Shown piece after piece: positions 50,854-59,941 of a stretch of 64,000 bases of DNA. The position numbers and the translations under genes are program-made. Location: contig NZ_JBKBEU010000001.1 in the NCBI RefSeq assembly GCF_047372505.1, positions 744,001-808,000 of the forward strand, in the 5' to 3' direction. The DNA is from Phaeobacter cretensis. GTDB lineage: Bacteria; Pseudomonadota; Alphaproteobacteria; Rhodobacterales; Rhodobacteraceae. Position 1 is the stretch's first letter. Each line of letters opens with the position of its first letter. Under the pieces are notes generated by a model. The model was not told the DNA's origin. It did no database searches and was given only the letters and a program-made list of their open reading frames with translations.

Positions 50854-51963
50854 ATGACACAGCCACGCTACACCCCGCTTGCCAAATCCCTTCCTGCATC
50901 GGTCCCTTTTGTCGGGCCGGAAACACAGGAACGTCAGCGTGGCGCGCCGTTTGCTGCCCGTTTAGGTGCCAATGAAAACATCTTTGGCCCGTCACCAAAG
51001 GCGATTGCCGCGATGCAGGCTTCGCTGGCAGACATATGGAAATATGGCGATGCCGAGAGCTTTGATCTGCGTCAGGCGCTGGCGGCGCACCATAGGGTAG
51101 CCCCCGAGAACATCATGGTTGGCGAAGGTATCGACGGCCTACTGGGTTACCTTGTCCGGTTGCTGGTGGGGCAAGGCGACGCGGTGGTAACATCGCTTGG
51201 CGCCTATCCGACGTTTAACTACCACGTTGCCGGGTTCGGTGGCGTGCTGCACACAGTGCCCTACCGGAACGATCACGAAGACCCCGTCGCATTGTTTGCC
51301 AAAGCTAGAGAGGTGGATGCCAAACTGGTGTACCTTGCCAATCCCGACAATCCCATGGGCAGCTGGCACAGCGGGGCTGACCTATTGACGGCGATTGACA
51401 ACCTGCCCGAGAGCTGTCTGTTGCTGCTGGATGAAGCCTATATCGACTGCGCGCCTGAGGGCACAGCCCTGCCCATCGATATCAATGACCCTCGCGTGAT
51501 CCGCACCCGCACATTCTCCAAAGCCTATGGCATGGCCGGCGCGCGCATCGGCTACCTGCTGGCAGAAAGTGGGCTGGTCCAGTCCTTTAACAAGGTCCGC
51601 AATCATTTTGGCATGAACCGCAGCGCCCAGATTGGGGCGCTGGCCGCTTTGCAAGACCAGACATGGTTGGCGGAGGTGGTCAGCCGTATCGCCGCCGCGC
51701 GCGACAGAATTGCCCAGATCGCCCGTGACAACGGCCTGAAACCGCTGCCCTCCGCAACAAATTTCGTGGCAATCGATTGCGGTGGCAGTGGCGATTTTGC
51801 CAAGTCAGTATTGGACGGGCTGGTGGATCAGGGCGTGTTTGTCCGGATGCCTTTTGCAGCACCTCAAAACCGCTGTATCCGAGTGAGCTGCGGCCCTGAG
51901 GATGATCTGGCCGCCTTCGCCGCCGCTCTGCCTATCGCGTTGGAGCGGGCGAACAGCCGCTGA
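50854..51963 (+). CDS. Class I/II PLP-dependent aminotransferase (HisC-like)
   Basis: A 369-residue fold-type I enzyme. Conserved features: LGANENIFGPSPKAI, Asn-Pro pair in YLANPDNPMGSW, LLLDEAYIDCAP with the PLP Asp and Tyr, TFSKAYGMAGARIGYLL with the Schiff-base Lys, and IRVSCGPEDDLAAF with the substrate-carboxylate Arg. It is similar to histidinol-phosphate aminotransferases, but its context (no his genes) leaves the substrate open. ATG at 50854 is preferred to a GTG seven codons earlier. Confidence 0.9.
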   Translation: MTQPRYTPLAKSLPASVPFVGPETQERQRGAPFAARLGANENIFGPSPKAIAAMQASLADIWKYGDAESFDLRQALAAHHRVAPENIMVGEGIDGLLGYLVRLLVGQGDAVVTSLGAYPTFNYHVAGFGGVLHTVPYRNDHEDPVALFAKAREVDAKLVYLANPDNPMGSWHSGADLLTAIDNLPESCLLLLDEAYIDCAPEGTALPIDINDPRVIRTRTFSKAYGMAGARIGYLLAESGLVQSFNKVRNHFGMNRSAQIGALAALQDQTWLAEVVSRIAAARDRIAQIARDNGLKPLPSATNFVAIDCGGSGDFAKSVLDGLVDQGVFVRMPFAAPQNRCIRVSCGPEDDLAAFAAALPIALERANSR

Positions 51964-51989
51964 GGTCGCACGCCGTTGTTGACAGCAGA

Positions 51990-53246
51990 CTACCCGCAAA
52001 CGCTCTCCGTATCGGCCGACGCTAATGCCTGCGCCGCATCAGCACCCGCAATCACAGTTGCCGCAGCCTCCAGCGCGCCGGACCCGTGTGGGATAGCCAA
52101 TGCCTTCAGCCCGGCATCTACGCCCCCCAATAGGCCCATGATCATCTGACCGTTGACGTGACCCATATGACCCAAGCGCAGAAACCCATGCCATTCCGGG
52201 CTGTTCGGTGGGGCCATGCCCAGACCAATGCCCAACGTCAGGCCAAGGTTCTGCTCTACCCAACTGCGGAGCCGGGTGGCGTGATCATTGCCCAGATGCA
52301 GCGATGTCACAGCGTTGGATCGTAAAGCCACATCCTGCACATTCATCCGCAGCGGACCATCTTGGCCCCAGCTATCACAGGCCGCCCAGATCGCCTGCGC
52401 AAGGTGGTGGTGCCGTGCCCAGACGTTTTCCATACCCTCACTGTGGACCAAATCCAGTGCCGCGCGCAGGCCGTATAAGTGGTGCGTGGGCGCTGTGCCA
52501 CCAAAGTACTGGTAGAATTCTTCGGGGTTGGCACGGGGCATCCAATCCCAATAGCGGCTGACGCGCGGTAGTCGCGCGCGCGCATCGGCCGCCTTGGGGC
52601 TGAAAAAAACAAATCCCATACCTGCTGGCACCATCAGCCCTTTTTGGCAGGCCGATACCATGACATCGACACCCCAAGCATCCATCTCAAAGCGGTCACA
52701 GCCCAGCGAGGCGATGCAATCGGCCATCAACAACGCCGGGTGATCGCAAGCATCCAGTGCTGAACGCATCGCGGCCACATCGTTGCGGATAGAGCTGGAT
52801 GTATCAACATGAACCGCCAGCACTGCCTTGACCTGATGCTCCGTATCCGCCGCAAGATGGCTCGCGACACGGTCCATATTCCAGGCTGCGCCGGTGCCAA
52901 AATCCAGTAATTCAACATTGATGCCCAAAGCCTCTGCCATTTCGGACCAGCCGATGGCAAAACGACCAGAAGCGGCGACCAATACGGTGTCACCGGGCTG
53001 CAGAGTGTTTTGCAATGCCGCCTCCCAAGCCCCGTGACCGTTGGAAATATAGATCGCGACATTATGTTCGGTGCGCGCGAACCGACGCAGATCCGGGATC
53101 AGCGTTGCCGTCATCTCGACCAGCTCGCCCGCGTAGATATTTGGCGAGGGGCGGTGCATGGCCTGCAACACCGCGTCCGGAATGACCGAAGGACCGGGGA
53201 TGGCCAGATATCCGCGCCCAGCGGCGAGGGAAACACCCGCTGTCAT
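51990..53246 (-). CDS. Class V aminotransferase (serine/alanine-glyoxylate type)
   Basis: A 418-residue enzyme of the AGXT/SGAT group, which moves amino groups to glyoxylate. Hallmarks: IPGPSVIPDAVLQAMHRPS, ISNGHGAWEAALQNTL, LLMADCIASLGCDRFEMDAWGVDV (in part MADCIASLGCDRFEMDAWG), SACQKGLMVPAGMGFV with the PLP Lys, and FLRLGHMGHVN, which holds the substrate Arg-Leu-Gly-His. The tail has an extra Ala-rich segment. AGGAGA before the ATG at 53246 fixes the start. It is convergent with the HisC-like aminotransferase gene, 26 bp apart. Confidence 0.92.
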   Translation of the reverse strand: MTAGVSLAAGRGYLAIPGPSVIPDAVLQAMHRPSPNIYAGELVEMTATLIPDLRRFARTEHNVAIYISNGHGAWEAALQNTLQPGDTVLVAASGRFAIGWSEMAEALGINVELLDFGTGAAWNMDRVASHLAADTEHQVKAVLAVHVDTSSSIRNDVAAMRSALDACDHPALLMADCIASLGCDRFEMDAWGVDVMVSACQKGLMVPAGMGFVFFSPKAADARARLPRVSRYWDWMPRANPEEFYQYFGGTAPTHHLYGLRAALDLVHSEGMENVWARHHHLAQAIWAACDSWGQDGPLRMNVQDVALRSNAVTSLHLGNDHATRLRSWVEQNLGLTLGIGLGMAPPNSPEWHGFLRLGHMGHVNGQMIMGLLGGVDAGLKALAIPHGSGALEAAATVIAGADAAQALASADTESVCG

Positions 53247-53484
53247 GCTGCTCTCCTGTCTTGTTAGGGATCTTCTTGTCCGGACTGTGGCGCGCGGGCG
53301 CGAGCACTGCAACCCCTTGCAAAGCACCTATCGATGCAATTCTTGAAGCGACGCCGCGTTGTTGATCAGGCATGCCCTTCGGCCGCAATACACGCGCTAC
53401 GCTTGCACCTTGGCCACCAGCTGCTTAAATGGCGCAGGTCTGACACAGATGTCAGCACCAGAAAAACCACATCGGTTGTGATCC

Positions 53485-55488
53485 TTGCCCCAGACTGACC
53501 CAAAGACAACGCCCCAATCCCAGACGCAGGACCTCCCTGCCGCCTCTGCACCGGATGACGCAGACACAGCGGCGGAATCCACGTCTGCGGCTATTGACGA
53601 GACTGAGCAGGCGCCTTTGGCAAAGCCAAAATCCAAGCCCGAACACATGTCCTCGCGGGAGTTGCTAAGCTGGTTGTGGCGCGGGTATCTGCGGCACTAT
53701 ATGGGCCTGTTGGGGCTGGCGGTTGTGTTCATGCTGATTGAGGGCGGCACCGTCGGTGGCCTCAGCTATATGATGCAGCCGATGTTTGATCTGGTGTTTG
53801 TCGCGGGTAATACCACCGCATTGTTCTGGGTTAGCCTGGCTTTTTTGATCATCTTCACTATGCGCGGGATTTCCAGCGTCTGCCAGAAGGTGATCCTGAG
53901 CAAGATTTCCCAAACCTCCGCCGCGCATATGCGAAAAGACATGCTCTCGCGACTGATCCGTCAGGACCCGTCGTTTCATCAGGTGAACCCACCCGGCTTT
54001 CTGATCCAACGCGTGCAAAGCGACGTGATGGCGATCAACTCGGTCTGGCAAGCGCTAATCACTGGGGCAGGACGCGATGTCACTCAGATGGTAGCGGTGC
54101 TGGCTGTCGCCATCAGCGTTGACTGGCGCTGGACCGCTATCATGCTGATCGGCCTGCCTATGCTGCTGTTGCCGCTGGCGGCAGTGCAGCGCTATGTGCG
54201 GCGCAAGGCGTCGCAGGCACGTGATCTTGGTGCATCCCTGTCGACACGGCTGGACGAGATTTTCCACGGTATCGTCCCAATCAAGCTAAACAATCTTGAA
54301 GACTATCAAACAGACCGTTTTGGCGGCCATATGGATCAGTTCGTGCGCTCCGAAGTGCGCGCATCCTTTGGCGTCGCCTCTACAACCGGAATGATCGACA
54401 TCATGGCCGGATTGGGCGTGATGGGCGTTGTATTATATGGTGGTGCGGAAATCATCGAAGGTACCAAGACCGTCGGTGAATTCATGAGCTTTTTCACCGC
54501 CATCGGTCTGGCGTTTGACCCGATGCGCAGGCTGGCTTCGATCAGCGGCACATGGCAGGCTGCGGCGGCTGCGATGGAGCGCATCAAGGAGTTGATGGAT
54601 TCTCCAATCAAACTGGTCTCGCCAACTAATCCCGTTGCTGCCCCGAAAGGCCTGCCCGAGGTCGCACTCAAGGATGTCACCCTGCGCTATGGCGAGTCGG
54701 ACGTGTTGCGTCAGCTGTCGCTGGTGGCGGAGGCCGGGAAGACCACCGCACTGGTAGGCGCCTCTGGCGCTGGGAAATCGACGATCTTCAACCTACTGAC
54801 GCGACTTGTGGATCCACAGGAGGGATCCGTTTGCGTTGGCGGAGTAGCTGTGCGGGATCTCGATCTAGACGCTCTACGCGGGTTGTTTTCCGTGGTCACA
54901 CAAGAGGCGCTGCTATTCGATGAATCCTTGCGCGAGAACATCTTGCTGGGCCGGACTGACGTCAGTGACGCGCGGCTCCAGGAGGTTCTTGAAGCCTCGC
55001 ATGTAGCCGACTTCCTGCCGAAACTGGCCAATGGGCTGGACACATTGGTAGGCCCGCGCGGCTCTGCCCTGTCCGGTGGTCAACGTCAGCGGGTTGTTAT
55101 TGCCCGCGCGCTGCTGCGCGACACCCCAATCCTGCTGTTGGACGAAGCGACCTCGGCGTTGGATGCGCAGTCAGAAAAAGTAGTGCAGCAAGCACTCGAG
55201 AAGCTCTCCGGCGGACGTACAACGCTGGTGATCGCACACCGTTTGTCGACCATTCGCAACGCTGACAAGATCGTGGTGATGGAGCGCGGCCAGGTGATGG
55301 ACCACGGCACCCATGAAGAGTTGCTGGAACGAGGCGGCATCTACGCTGATCTCTACCGCCTGCAGTTTCAGGACGGCAAAACGTTAGTGGACCGCGAAGG
55401 TGTCGCAGCACAGGCACCAAGACAGGTCCGCGATGGCGGTGATCAACCGCGTTGGTTCCAGAAACTGGCTCGCCGCATGTTCGGTTAG
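53485..55488 (+). CDS. MsbA-type ABC exporter (permease-ATPase fusion)
   Basis: A 667-residue half-transporter that would dimerise. Six membrane helices (about 75-350) are followed by the ATPase with Walker A VGASGAGKST, the Q-loop VVTQEALLFDESLRENIL, the signature ALSGGQRQRVVIARALL, Walker B ILLLDEATSALD and the switch VIAHRLSTIR. It resembles lipid-A/lipid flippases and multidrug exporters; substrate unknown. The start is uncertain: a TTG at 53485 gives a Pro/Ala/Thr-rich 54-residue leader, and the first ATG is at 53647; neither has a good ribosome site. Confidence 0.92.
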   Translation: MPQTDPKTTPQSQTQDLPAASAPDDADTAAESTSAAIDETEQAPLAKPKSKPEHMSSRELLSWLWRGYLRHYMGLLGLAVVFMLIEGGTVGGLSYMMQPMFDLVFVAGNTTALFWVSLAFLIIFTMRGISSVCQKVILSKISQTSAAHMRKDMLSRLIRQDPSFHQVNPPGFLIQRVQSDVMAINSVWQALITGAGRDVTQMVAVLAVAISVDWRWTAIMLIGLPMLLLPLAAVQRYVRRKASQARDLGASLSTRLDEIFHGIVPIKLNNLEDYQTDRFGGHMDQFVRSEVRASFGVASTTGMIDIMAGLGVMGVVLYGGAEIIEGTKTVGEFMSFFTAIGLAFDPMRRLASISGTWQAAAAAMERIKELMDSPIKLVSPTNPVAAPKGLPEVALKDVTLRYGESDVLRQLSLVAEAGKTTALVGASGAGKSTIFNLLTRLVDPQEGSVCVGGVAVRDLDLDALRGLFSVVTQEALLFDESLRENILLGRTDVSDARLQEVLEASHVADFLPKLANGLDTLVGPRGSALSGGQRQRVVIARALLRDTPILLLDEATSALDAQSEKVVQQALEKLSGGRTTLVIAHRLSTIRNADKIVVMERGQVMDHGTHEELLERGGIYADLYRLQFQDGKTLVDREGVAAQAPRQVRDGGDQPRWFQKLARRMFG

Positions 55489-55542
55489 CACCCCGCGCGT
55501 CCTTGATCTACAATGCCCTTCGACACTTCAGGAGCCTGATTT

Positions 55543-56283
55543 ATGACAAACCGCCGCATCCTGCGCCTCTCAGGCGCTGATACCCGGGATTTTCTTCAGG
55601 GGTTGATCACCAACGACATCTGCAAGGTCGATCAGGGCCTAGTCTATGCCGCCTTACTGACGCCACAGGGCAAGTATCTGGCGGATTTCTTTGTAACCGC
55701 CGACGGCGATGATCTGTTGGTTGACGTAGACGAGAGTCTGGCTGCCGGGCTGGCCAAACGGCTGACCATGTATCGGCTGCGTGCCAAGGTGACCATTACT
55801 GAAAGCGATATCGCCGTACGCCGCGGCACCACAGATACGCCCGAAGGCGCATTGCAGGATCCCCGACACCCGGATCTGGGTTGGCGACTGTACGGACCAG
55901 AGGCTGGAGACGATGGCAGTGACTGGGACGCGATCCGCGTTAACAACTGCATACCGCAAACCGGCGTAGAGCTAGGGCCAGACAGCTACATCTTGGAGGC
56001 CGGTTTTGAACGGTTGAACGGCGTCGATTTTCGCAAAGGCTGCTATGTCGGGCAAGAGGTCACCGCGCGGATGAAACACAAGACCACCCTGCGCAAAGGT
56101 CTGACGACCGTATCCATCGAGGGCACAGCCCCGATCAACACCGAGATTCGCCGCGCCGAAAAGCCTGTGGGAACATTGTTCACTCAGTCCGGCAATCAGG
56201 CGATCGCCTATCTGCGATTCGACCGCGCGGGAGAGGATATGTGTGCGCAGGACGCGCAAATTCAGTGGCAGGTTAACACCTGA
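55543..56283 (+). CDS. ygfZ: YgfZ/GcvT-like folate-binding protein
   Basis: A 246-residue member of the YgfZ/IBA57 family, which uses folate and helps maturation or repair of Fe-S enzymes. The signature K-G-C-Y-V-G-Q-E is intact (DFRKGCYVGQEVTARMKHK), and the start RLSGADTRDFLQGLITNDI, with TPQGKYLADFFV, is typical. GGAG precedes the ATG. It begins 55 bp after the ABC gene and may share its transcript. Confidence 0.93.
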   Translation: MTNRRILRLSGADTRDFLQGLITNDICKVDQGLVYAALLTPQGKYLADFFVTADGDDLLVDVDESLAAGLAKRLTMYRLRAKVTITESDIAVRRGTTDTPEGALQDPRHPDLGWRLYGPEAGDDGSDWDAIRVNNCIPQTGVELGPDSYILEAGFERLNGVDFRKGCYVGQEVTARMKHKTTLRKGLTTVSIEGTAPINTEIRRAEKPVGTLFTQSGNQAIAYLRFDRAGEDMCAQDAQIQWQVNT

Positions 56284-56384
56284 GCCACCCCCGTGGCCGC
56301 GGCCCGAATTCTGACGTAACGTCACTCCGATCAGGGGCCGCAGCTCGGGTATCGATTTGGCACCGTTTTCAAGAGGACGAATTG

Positions 56385-56954
56385 ATGCGATTGCTTCCTT
56401 TTCTTGCTTTTATGATGCTTCCCTTGCCTGCCCTTGCAACGGATTATTGGGAATATCAGGACTGGTCCGTGGCTGCTGAAATGCGGATCACCGAACAACA
56501 TGACTGGCGAGATTGCACCGCCTGGACCGGGGGTGATGGGCTACCGCTCCTGCGCTTGTCGGTGACCCAAGGCGACGCCGGCCCACCAGAAACCTACCCG
56601 CAGCTGGAGCTATTTGAGAGCGCTCCTCGTCACTATCCCACACAGGTTCAGAATGGCCAGGCCATTGGATTTGTCATCGACCGCCAGGCGGTTTTCTATG
56701 GGATCGCCAATGGAGAGATTAACGACGAAGGTCTGGCCGAAGCCAGCGCTCGGGTCCGCTGGATGGATGCATTGCACAGCATCCGCTGGATGCAGAGCGG
56801 CCAGCGGATGGAAGTTCGGACGGTGGTTCCCTATGCAACCGGCCAGATGTTACTGGATGTCTCCTTGGCCGGATTCACTGCCGCATATGGTAAGATGATG
56901 GACGAATGCGGGTACAGTCTGGAGCTTCGCCAGCTCGAAATCGACTACAACTGA
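56385..56954 (+). CDS. Periplasmic protein of unknown function
   Basis: A 189-residue protein with a signal peptide (about 1-19, ending PALA-T). The mature part is Trp/Tyr-rich and has two Cys (RDCTAWTGG and MDECGYSLE), likely a disulfide. The pattern W-x-Y-Q-D-W-S-V and YGKMMDECG are seen in other small proteins of this bacterial group, but no function is known to me. AGAGGA before the ATG supports 56385. Its 3' end shares a bidirectional terminator with efp. Confidence 0.7.
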   Translation: MRLLPFLAFMMLPLPALATDYWEYQDWSVAAEMRITEQHDWRDCTAWTGGDGLPLLRLSVTQGDAGPPETYPQLELFESAPRHYPTQVQNGQAIGFVIDRQAVFYGIANGEINDEGLAEASARVRWMDALHSIRWMQSGQRMEVRTVVPYATGQMLLDVSLAGFTAAYGKMMDECGYSLELRQLEIDYN

Positions 56955-56982
56955 ACGCGCGTCACAGCCCAATCTGAGAAGA

Positions 56983-57013
56983 AAAAACCCCTACAGCTAA
57001 GCTGAAGGGGTTT
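56983..57013. terminator. Bidirectional intrinsic terminator
   Basis: AAAAAACCCCT and AGGGGTTT flank an inner AGCT/AGCT stem, with A and T runs at either side. It serves the plus-strand periplasmic protein gene and the minus-strand efp. Confidence 0.85.
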
Positions 57014-57042
57014 CATTTTAAAAGCCAGTCGGTGCTAACTAC

Positions 57043-57606
57043 TTATGCGCGCTCAGAATACTCCATAGTCTCGGTATTGACGATGATCATTTCATCCTGA
57101 CCCACGAAGGGCGGCACCATGACCTTGACCCCATTATCGAGGATCGCAGGCTTGAATGAATTTGCCGCTGTCTGGCCTTTGACGACAGGCTCTGTCTCCA
57201 CGATTTTGCAAGTGACTTTCTGCGGCACCGTGGCGTTCAGCGCCTCGGCATCATGAAATTCTACGACGATGGTCATGCCGTCCTGCAGGAATGGCCGACG
57301 GTCACCCAGCAGCTCTACCGGCAGTTCGATCTGTTCATAAGTTTCGGTATCCATGAACACCAACATGCCGTCACTCTCATAGAGGAACTGCTGGTCTTTC
57401 TGCTCAAGCCGTACCTTTTCCACCTTGTCGGCGCTGCGGAAACGCTCATTCAATTTGGAGCCGTTGCGCAGGTTGCGCATCTCGACCTGAGCAAATGCAC
57501 CGCCCTTTCCGGGCTTCACGTGATCGACTTTTACAGCGGCCCACAGACCGCCATTGTGCTCGAGAACATTGCCGGGGCGGATCTCGTTACCGTTGATTTT
57601 GGGCAT
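57043..57606 (-). CDS. efp: Elongation factor P
   Basis: EF-P helps ribosomes past proline stretches. The 187-residue protein has three beta-barrel domains, beginning INGNEIRPGNVLEHNGGLWAAVK. The tip loop is HVKPGKGGAFAQVEMRNLRNG (cited as HVKPGKGGAFAQVEM), with Lys at the position that is beta-lysylated in enterobacteria; no epmA or epmB gene is near. The end PPFVGQDEMIIVNTETMEYSERA (in part FVGQDEMIIVNTETMEYSER) is typical. It is a single gene. Confidence 0.97.
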   Translation of the reverse strand: MPKINGNEIRPGNVLEHNGGLWAAVKVDHVKPGKGGAFAQVEMRNLRNGSKLNERFRSADKVEKVRLEQKDQQFLYESDGMLVFMDTETYEQIELPVELLGDRRPFLQDGMTIVVEFHDAEALNATVPQKVTCKIVETEPVVKGQTAANSFKPAILDNGVKVMVPPFVGQDEMIIVNTETMEYSERA

Positions 57607-57821
57607 GACAAAAATCCCTCTCGGTGGTTGATGAACTGTTAACCGCCCCTATATCTGGCAGGGAGTCGGCTGGCAAGACAACGATATGTCGTGCGGCGAA
57701 CCGGAGAGCTATGCAAATTACGCATAAAAGATATGCGCTAGAAGGCTATCCGAATCGTCACAATTCCGCCATAAGGAGCGTCACGCCGAAATTGCAATAG
57801 CAAGAACAAAAAGGAAGCACG

Positions 57822-58139
57822 ATGCGAGATTTCGTTGACGGCACCGCATATAATAATGAGCAAGGCAACCGAGCACGCAAGCTGTTTGCTGCGGTAGTGT
57901 TGGCCGCGCTTGATGACGCGATTGCCGATGACAAGAAATACGGTAACGGCCCTGAGCAGATTGCTCGGTGGGCACGGTCGCGCGACGGGCGCGAAGTGCT
58001 GAGCTGTGCGGGTATTGACCCGAATGAACGTGTGGTCGGCGGCTTGATGGATTTTGTTGGCCGAGGTGTCCGTACATCTGTCGCGCTGTCCCGCGAAGAA
58101 AGCGAACGTCGCAATGCGGCCCAGGCCGAAGCGGCCTAG
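57822..58139 (+). CDS. DUF6280-type small conserved protein
   Basis: A 105-residue protein beginning MRDFVDGTAYNNEQGNRARK, of a kind I associate with DUF6280, a short family of this order with no known function. It is mostly helical, with a central hydrophobic helix LFAAVVLAALDDAIAD and a basic/acidic C-terminus. A clear AAGGA precedes the ATG, and a terminator follows, so it is an independent, probably well expressed gene. The family name is from memory. Confidence 0.75.
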   Translation: MRDFVDGTAYNNEQGNRARKLFAAVVLAALDDAIADDKKYGNGPEQIARWARSRDGREVLSCAGIDPNERVVGGLMDFVGRGVRTSVALSREESERRNAAQAEAA

Positions 58140-58180
58140 TCAGACCTGCCACTCTGACAAAAGCATACGATCGAAGAAAA

Positions 58181-58207
58181 GCGCGTCCTGGGGGGCGCGT
58201 TTTTTTC
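58181..58207 (+). terminator. Intrinsic terminator after DUF6280-type gene
   Basis: GCGCGTCC pairs with GGGGCGCG with a small loop and is followed by a run of seven T. Confidence 0.8.
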
Positions 58208-58356
58208 TTTTACACATCATGTATTTTATTTTCGGACCTTGCGCCTTTTCCTGATGGCGGTTTTGCGCAGCCGATGGACGCAGCGCAGGCTTTTCAGCGG
58301 CGATAGAATCAGCCAAGGCTAGGCTTGGACAAACGCGCAGACCGATGGGGCGAGAG

Positions 58357-59817
58357 ATGACAGCCAAGGCACTCATGATCCAAGGCACCGGCAGCAACGT
58401 CGGCAAATCAATTATTGTGGCGGGCTTGGCACGTGCATTTGTCCGCCGTGGCCTGTCAGTTGCCCCCTACAAGCCGCAAAACATGTCCAACAATGCTGCC
58501 GTAACCCCCGAAGGCGGTGAAATCGGTCGTGCGCAGGCGCTACAGGCACGTGCTGCAATGCGCGCGCCTCATACCGACATGAACCCGGTATTGTTGAAGC
58601 CCGAAAGCGAAACAGGCGCGCAAGTGATTGTACAGGGCAAGCGCCGAGGCACTCAGGCGGCGGCTTCCTTTATGCGTGACAAATCCGGCTTGCTGGAGGC
58701 GGCATTGGAGAGCTTCCACAAATTGGCGGAGGGCGTGGATCTGGTGCTGATTGAGGGGGCCGGATCTCCTGCCGAAACCAACCTGCGCAAGGGCGATATC
58801 GCGAATATGGGTTTTGCCTGCGCTGCGGATGTTCCGGTTGTATTGATCGGCGACATTCATCGTGGCGGCGTCATTGCACAGATCGTTGGCACCCATACCG
58901 TGTTGGAACCGCAGGATCTGGCACGGATCAAAGGCTTTGCCGTCAATCGGTTTCGCGGCGACCGCAGCCTGTTTGATGCTGGGCGAGATGATATCGCTGC
59001 GCGTACCGGTTGGCCGTCCATGGGCGTGATACCCTGGTTCTGGGATGCCTGGAAACTACCGGCAGAAGACATGATGGATATCGCCTCCCGCCCCGGCGGC
59101 GCATGTAAAATCGCCGTCCCGCAGTTGGAACGGATGGCGAATTTTGATGATCTTGATCCCTTGGCGGCCGAGCCAAATGTCACTGTAGAGATCGTTCCCG
59201 CAGGGCGCGCCCTGCCCGGTGACGCGGATCTTGTGTTGATCCCCGGCAGCAAATCCACCATCGGCGATCTGGCTTACTTGCGCGCGCAGGGCTGGGACAT
59301 CGATATTCTGGCCCACCATCGGCGCGGCGGCCATGTTATGGGGCTATGCGGAGGCTATCAGATGCTCGGGCAGACCATAGACGACCCAGAAGGCGTTGAT
59401 GGTCATCCTGGCAAGGTGTCCGGGCTGGGCCTGCTGGATGTCCATACGGTCATGGCCGGTGAAAAACGCGTTACCCTGACCGAGGCCGTGGCTCGAGATG
59501 GCAACCTGCCGGTGAGTGGTTATGAAATTCACATGGGCCGCACAGACGGTGCAGACTGTGACCGTGCTTGGCTCAATATTGATGGTCGTCCGGAGGGCGC
59601 TGTCTCAGCGGATGGCCGCGTCCGAGGGTCCTATCTGCATGGGTTGTTCAGTTCTGATGCGTTCCGGGCCGCGGTCCTGTCTCGCCTCGGGCATGAAAGC
59701 GTTGCAGGCTATGACGACGGGGTCGAGGCAACGCTGGATGCATTGGCCGAGCACCTAGAAGATTGCATGGATCTGGATGCGCTTCTTGTGCTGGCCGAGC
59801 CGGTCAGCGGTGCATAA
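58357..59817 (+). CDS. cobQ: Cobyric acid synthase
   Basis: Amidates four carboxyl groups of adenosyl-cobyrinate diamide in vitamin B12 synthesis. The 486-residue protein has an ATP-binding domain at the N-terminus (MIQGTGSNVGKSIIVAGLAR, KPQNMSNNA, GDIHRGGVIAQ) and a glutamine amidotransferase domain with GHVMGLCGGYQMLG holding the nucleophile Cys and SYLHGLFSSD holding His. The ATG at 58357 is used because of the GGGGCGAG upstream. No cobalamin riboswitch is visible before it and no other cob genes lie in the window. Confidence 0.95.
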   Translation: MTAKALMIQGTGSNVGKSIIVAGLARAFVRRGLSVAPYKPQNMSNNAAVTPEGGEIGRAQALQARAAMRAPHTDMNPVLLKPESETGAQVIVQGKRRGTQAAASFMRDKSGLLEAALESFHKLAEGVDLVLIEGAGSPAETNLRKGDIANMGFACAADVPVVLIGDIHRGGVIAQIVGTHTVLEPQDLARIKGFAVNRFRGDRSLFDAGRDDIAARTGWPSMGVIPWFWDAWKLPAEDMMDIASRPGGACKIAVPQLERMANFDDLDPLAAEPNVTVEIVPAGRALPGDADLVLIPGSKSTIGDLAYLRAQGWDIDILAHHRRGGHVMGLCGGYQMLGQTIDDPEGVDGHPGKVSGLGLLDVHTVMAGEKRVTLTEAVARDGNLPVSGYEIHMGRTDGADCDRAWLNIDGRPEGAVSADGRVRGSYLHGLFSSDAFRAAVLSRLGHESVAGYDDGVEATLDALAEHLEDCMDLDALLVLAEPVSGA

Positions 59818-59941
59818 CTGGAAGACCTGCGATGTTAGCCAGTGGCATTGGCCACCAGCGAAAACCAGGCGTTGCCAGTCTCTCGGCCGCTCAGCTAGAT
59901 GGCGTTACAATTCACCTACAAGCGTACAGAGGCTATCGAAA

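Noticed and set aside
58208..58356. Possible cobalamin riboswitch before cobQ
   Set aside because: The gap is too short after the preceding terminator and has no B12-box-like sequence.
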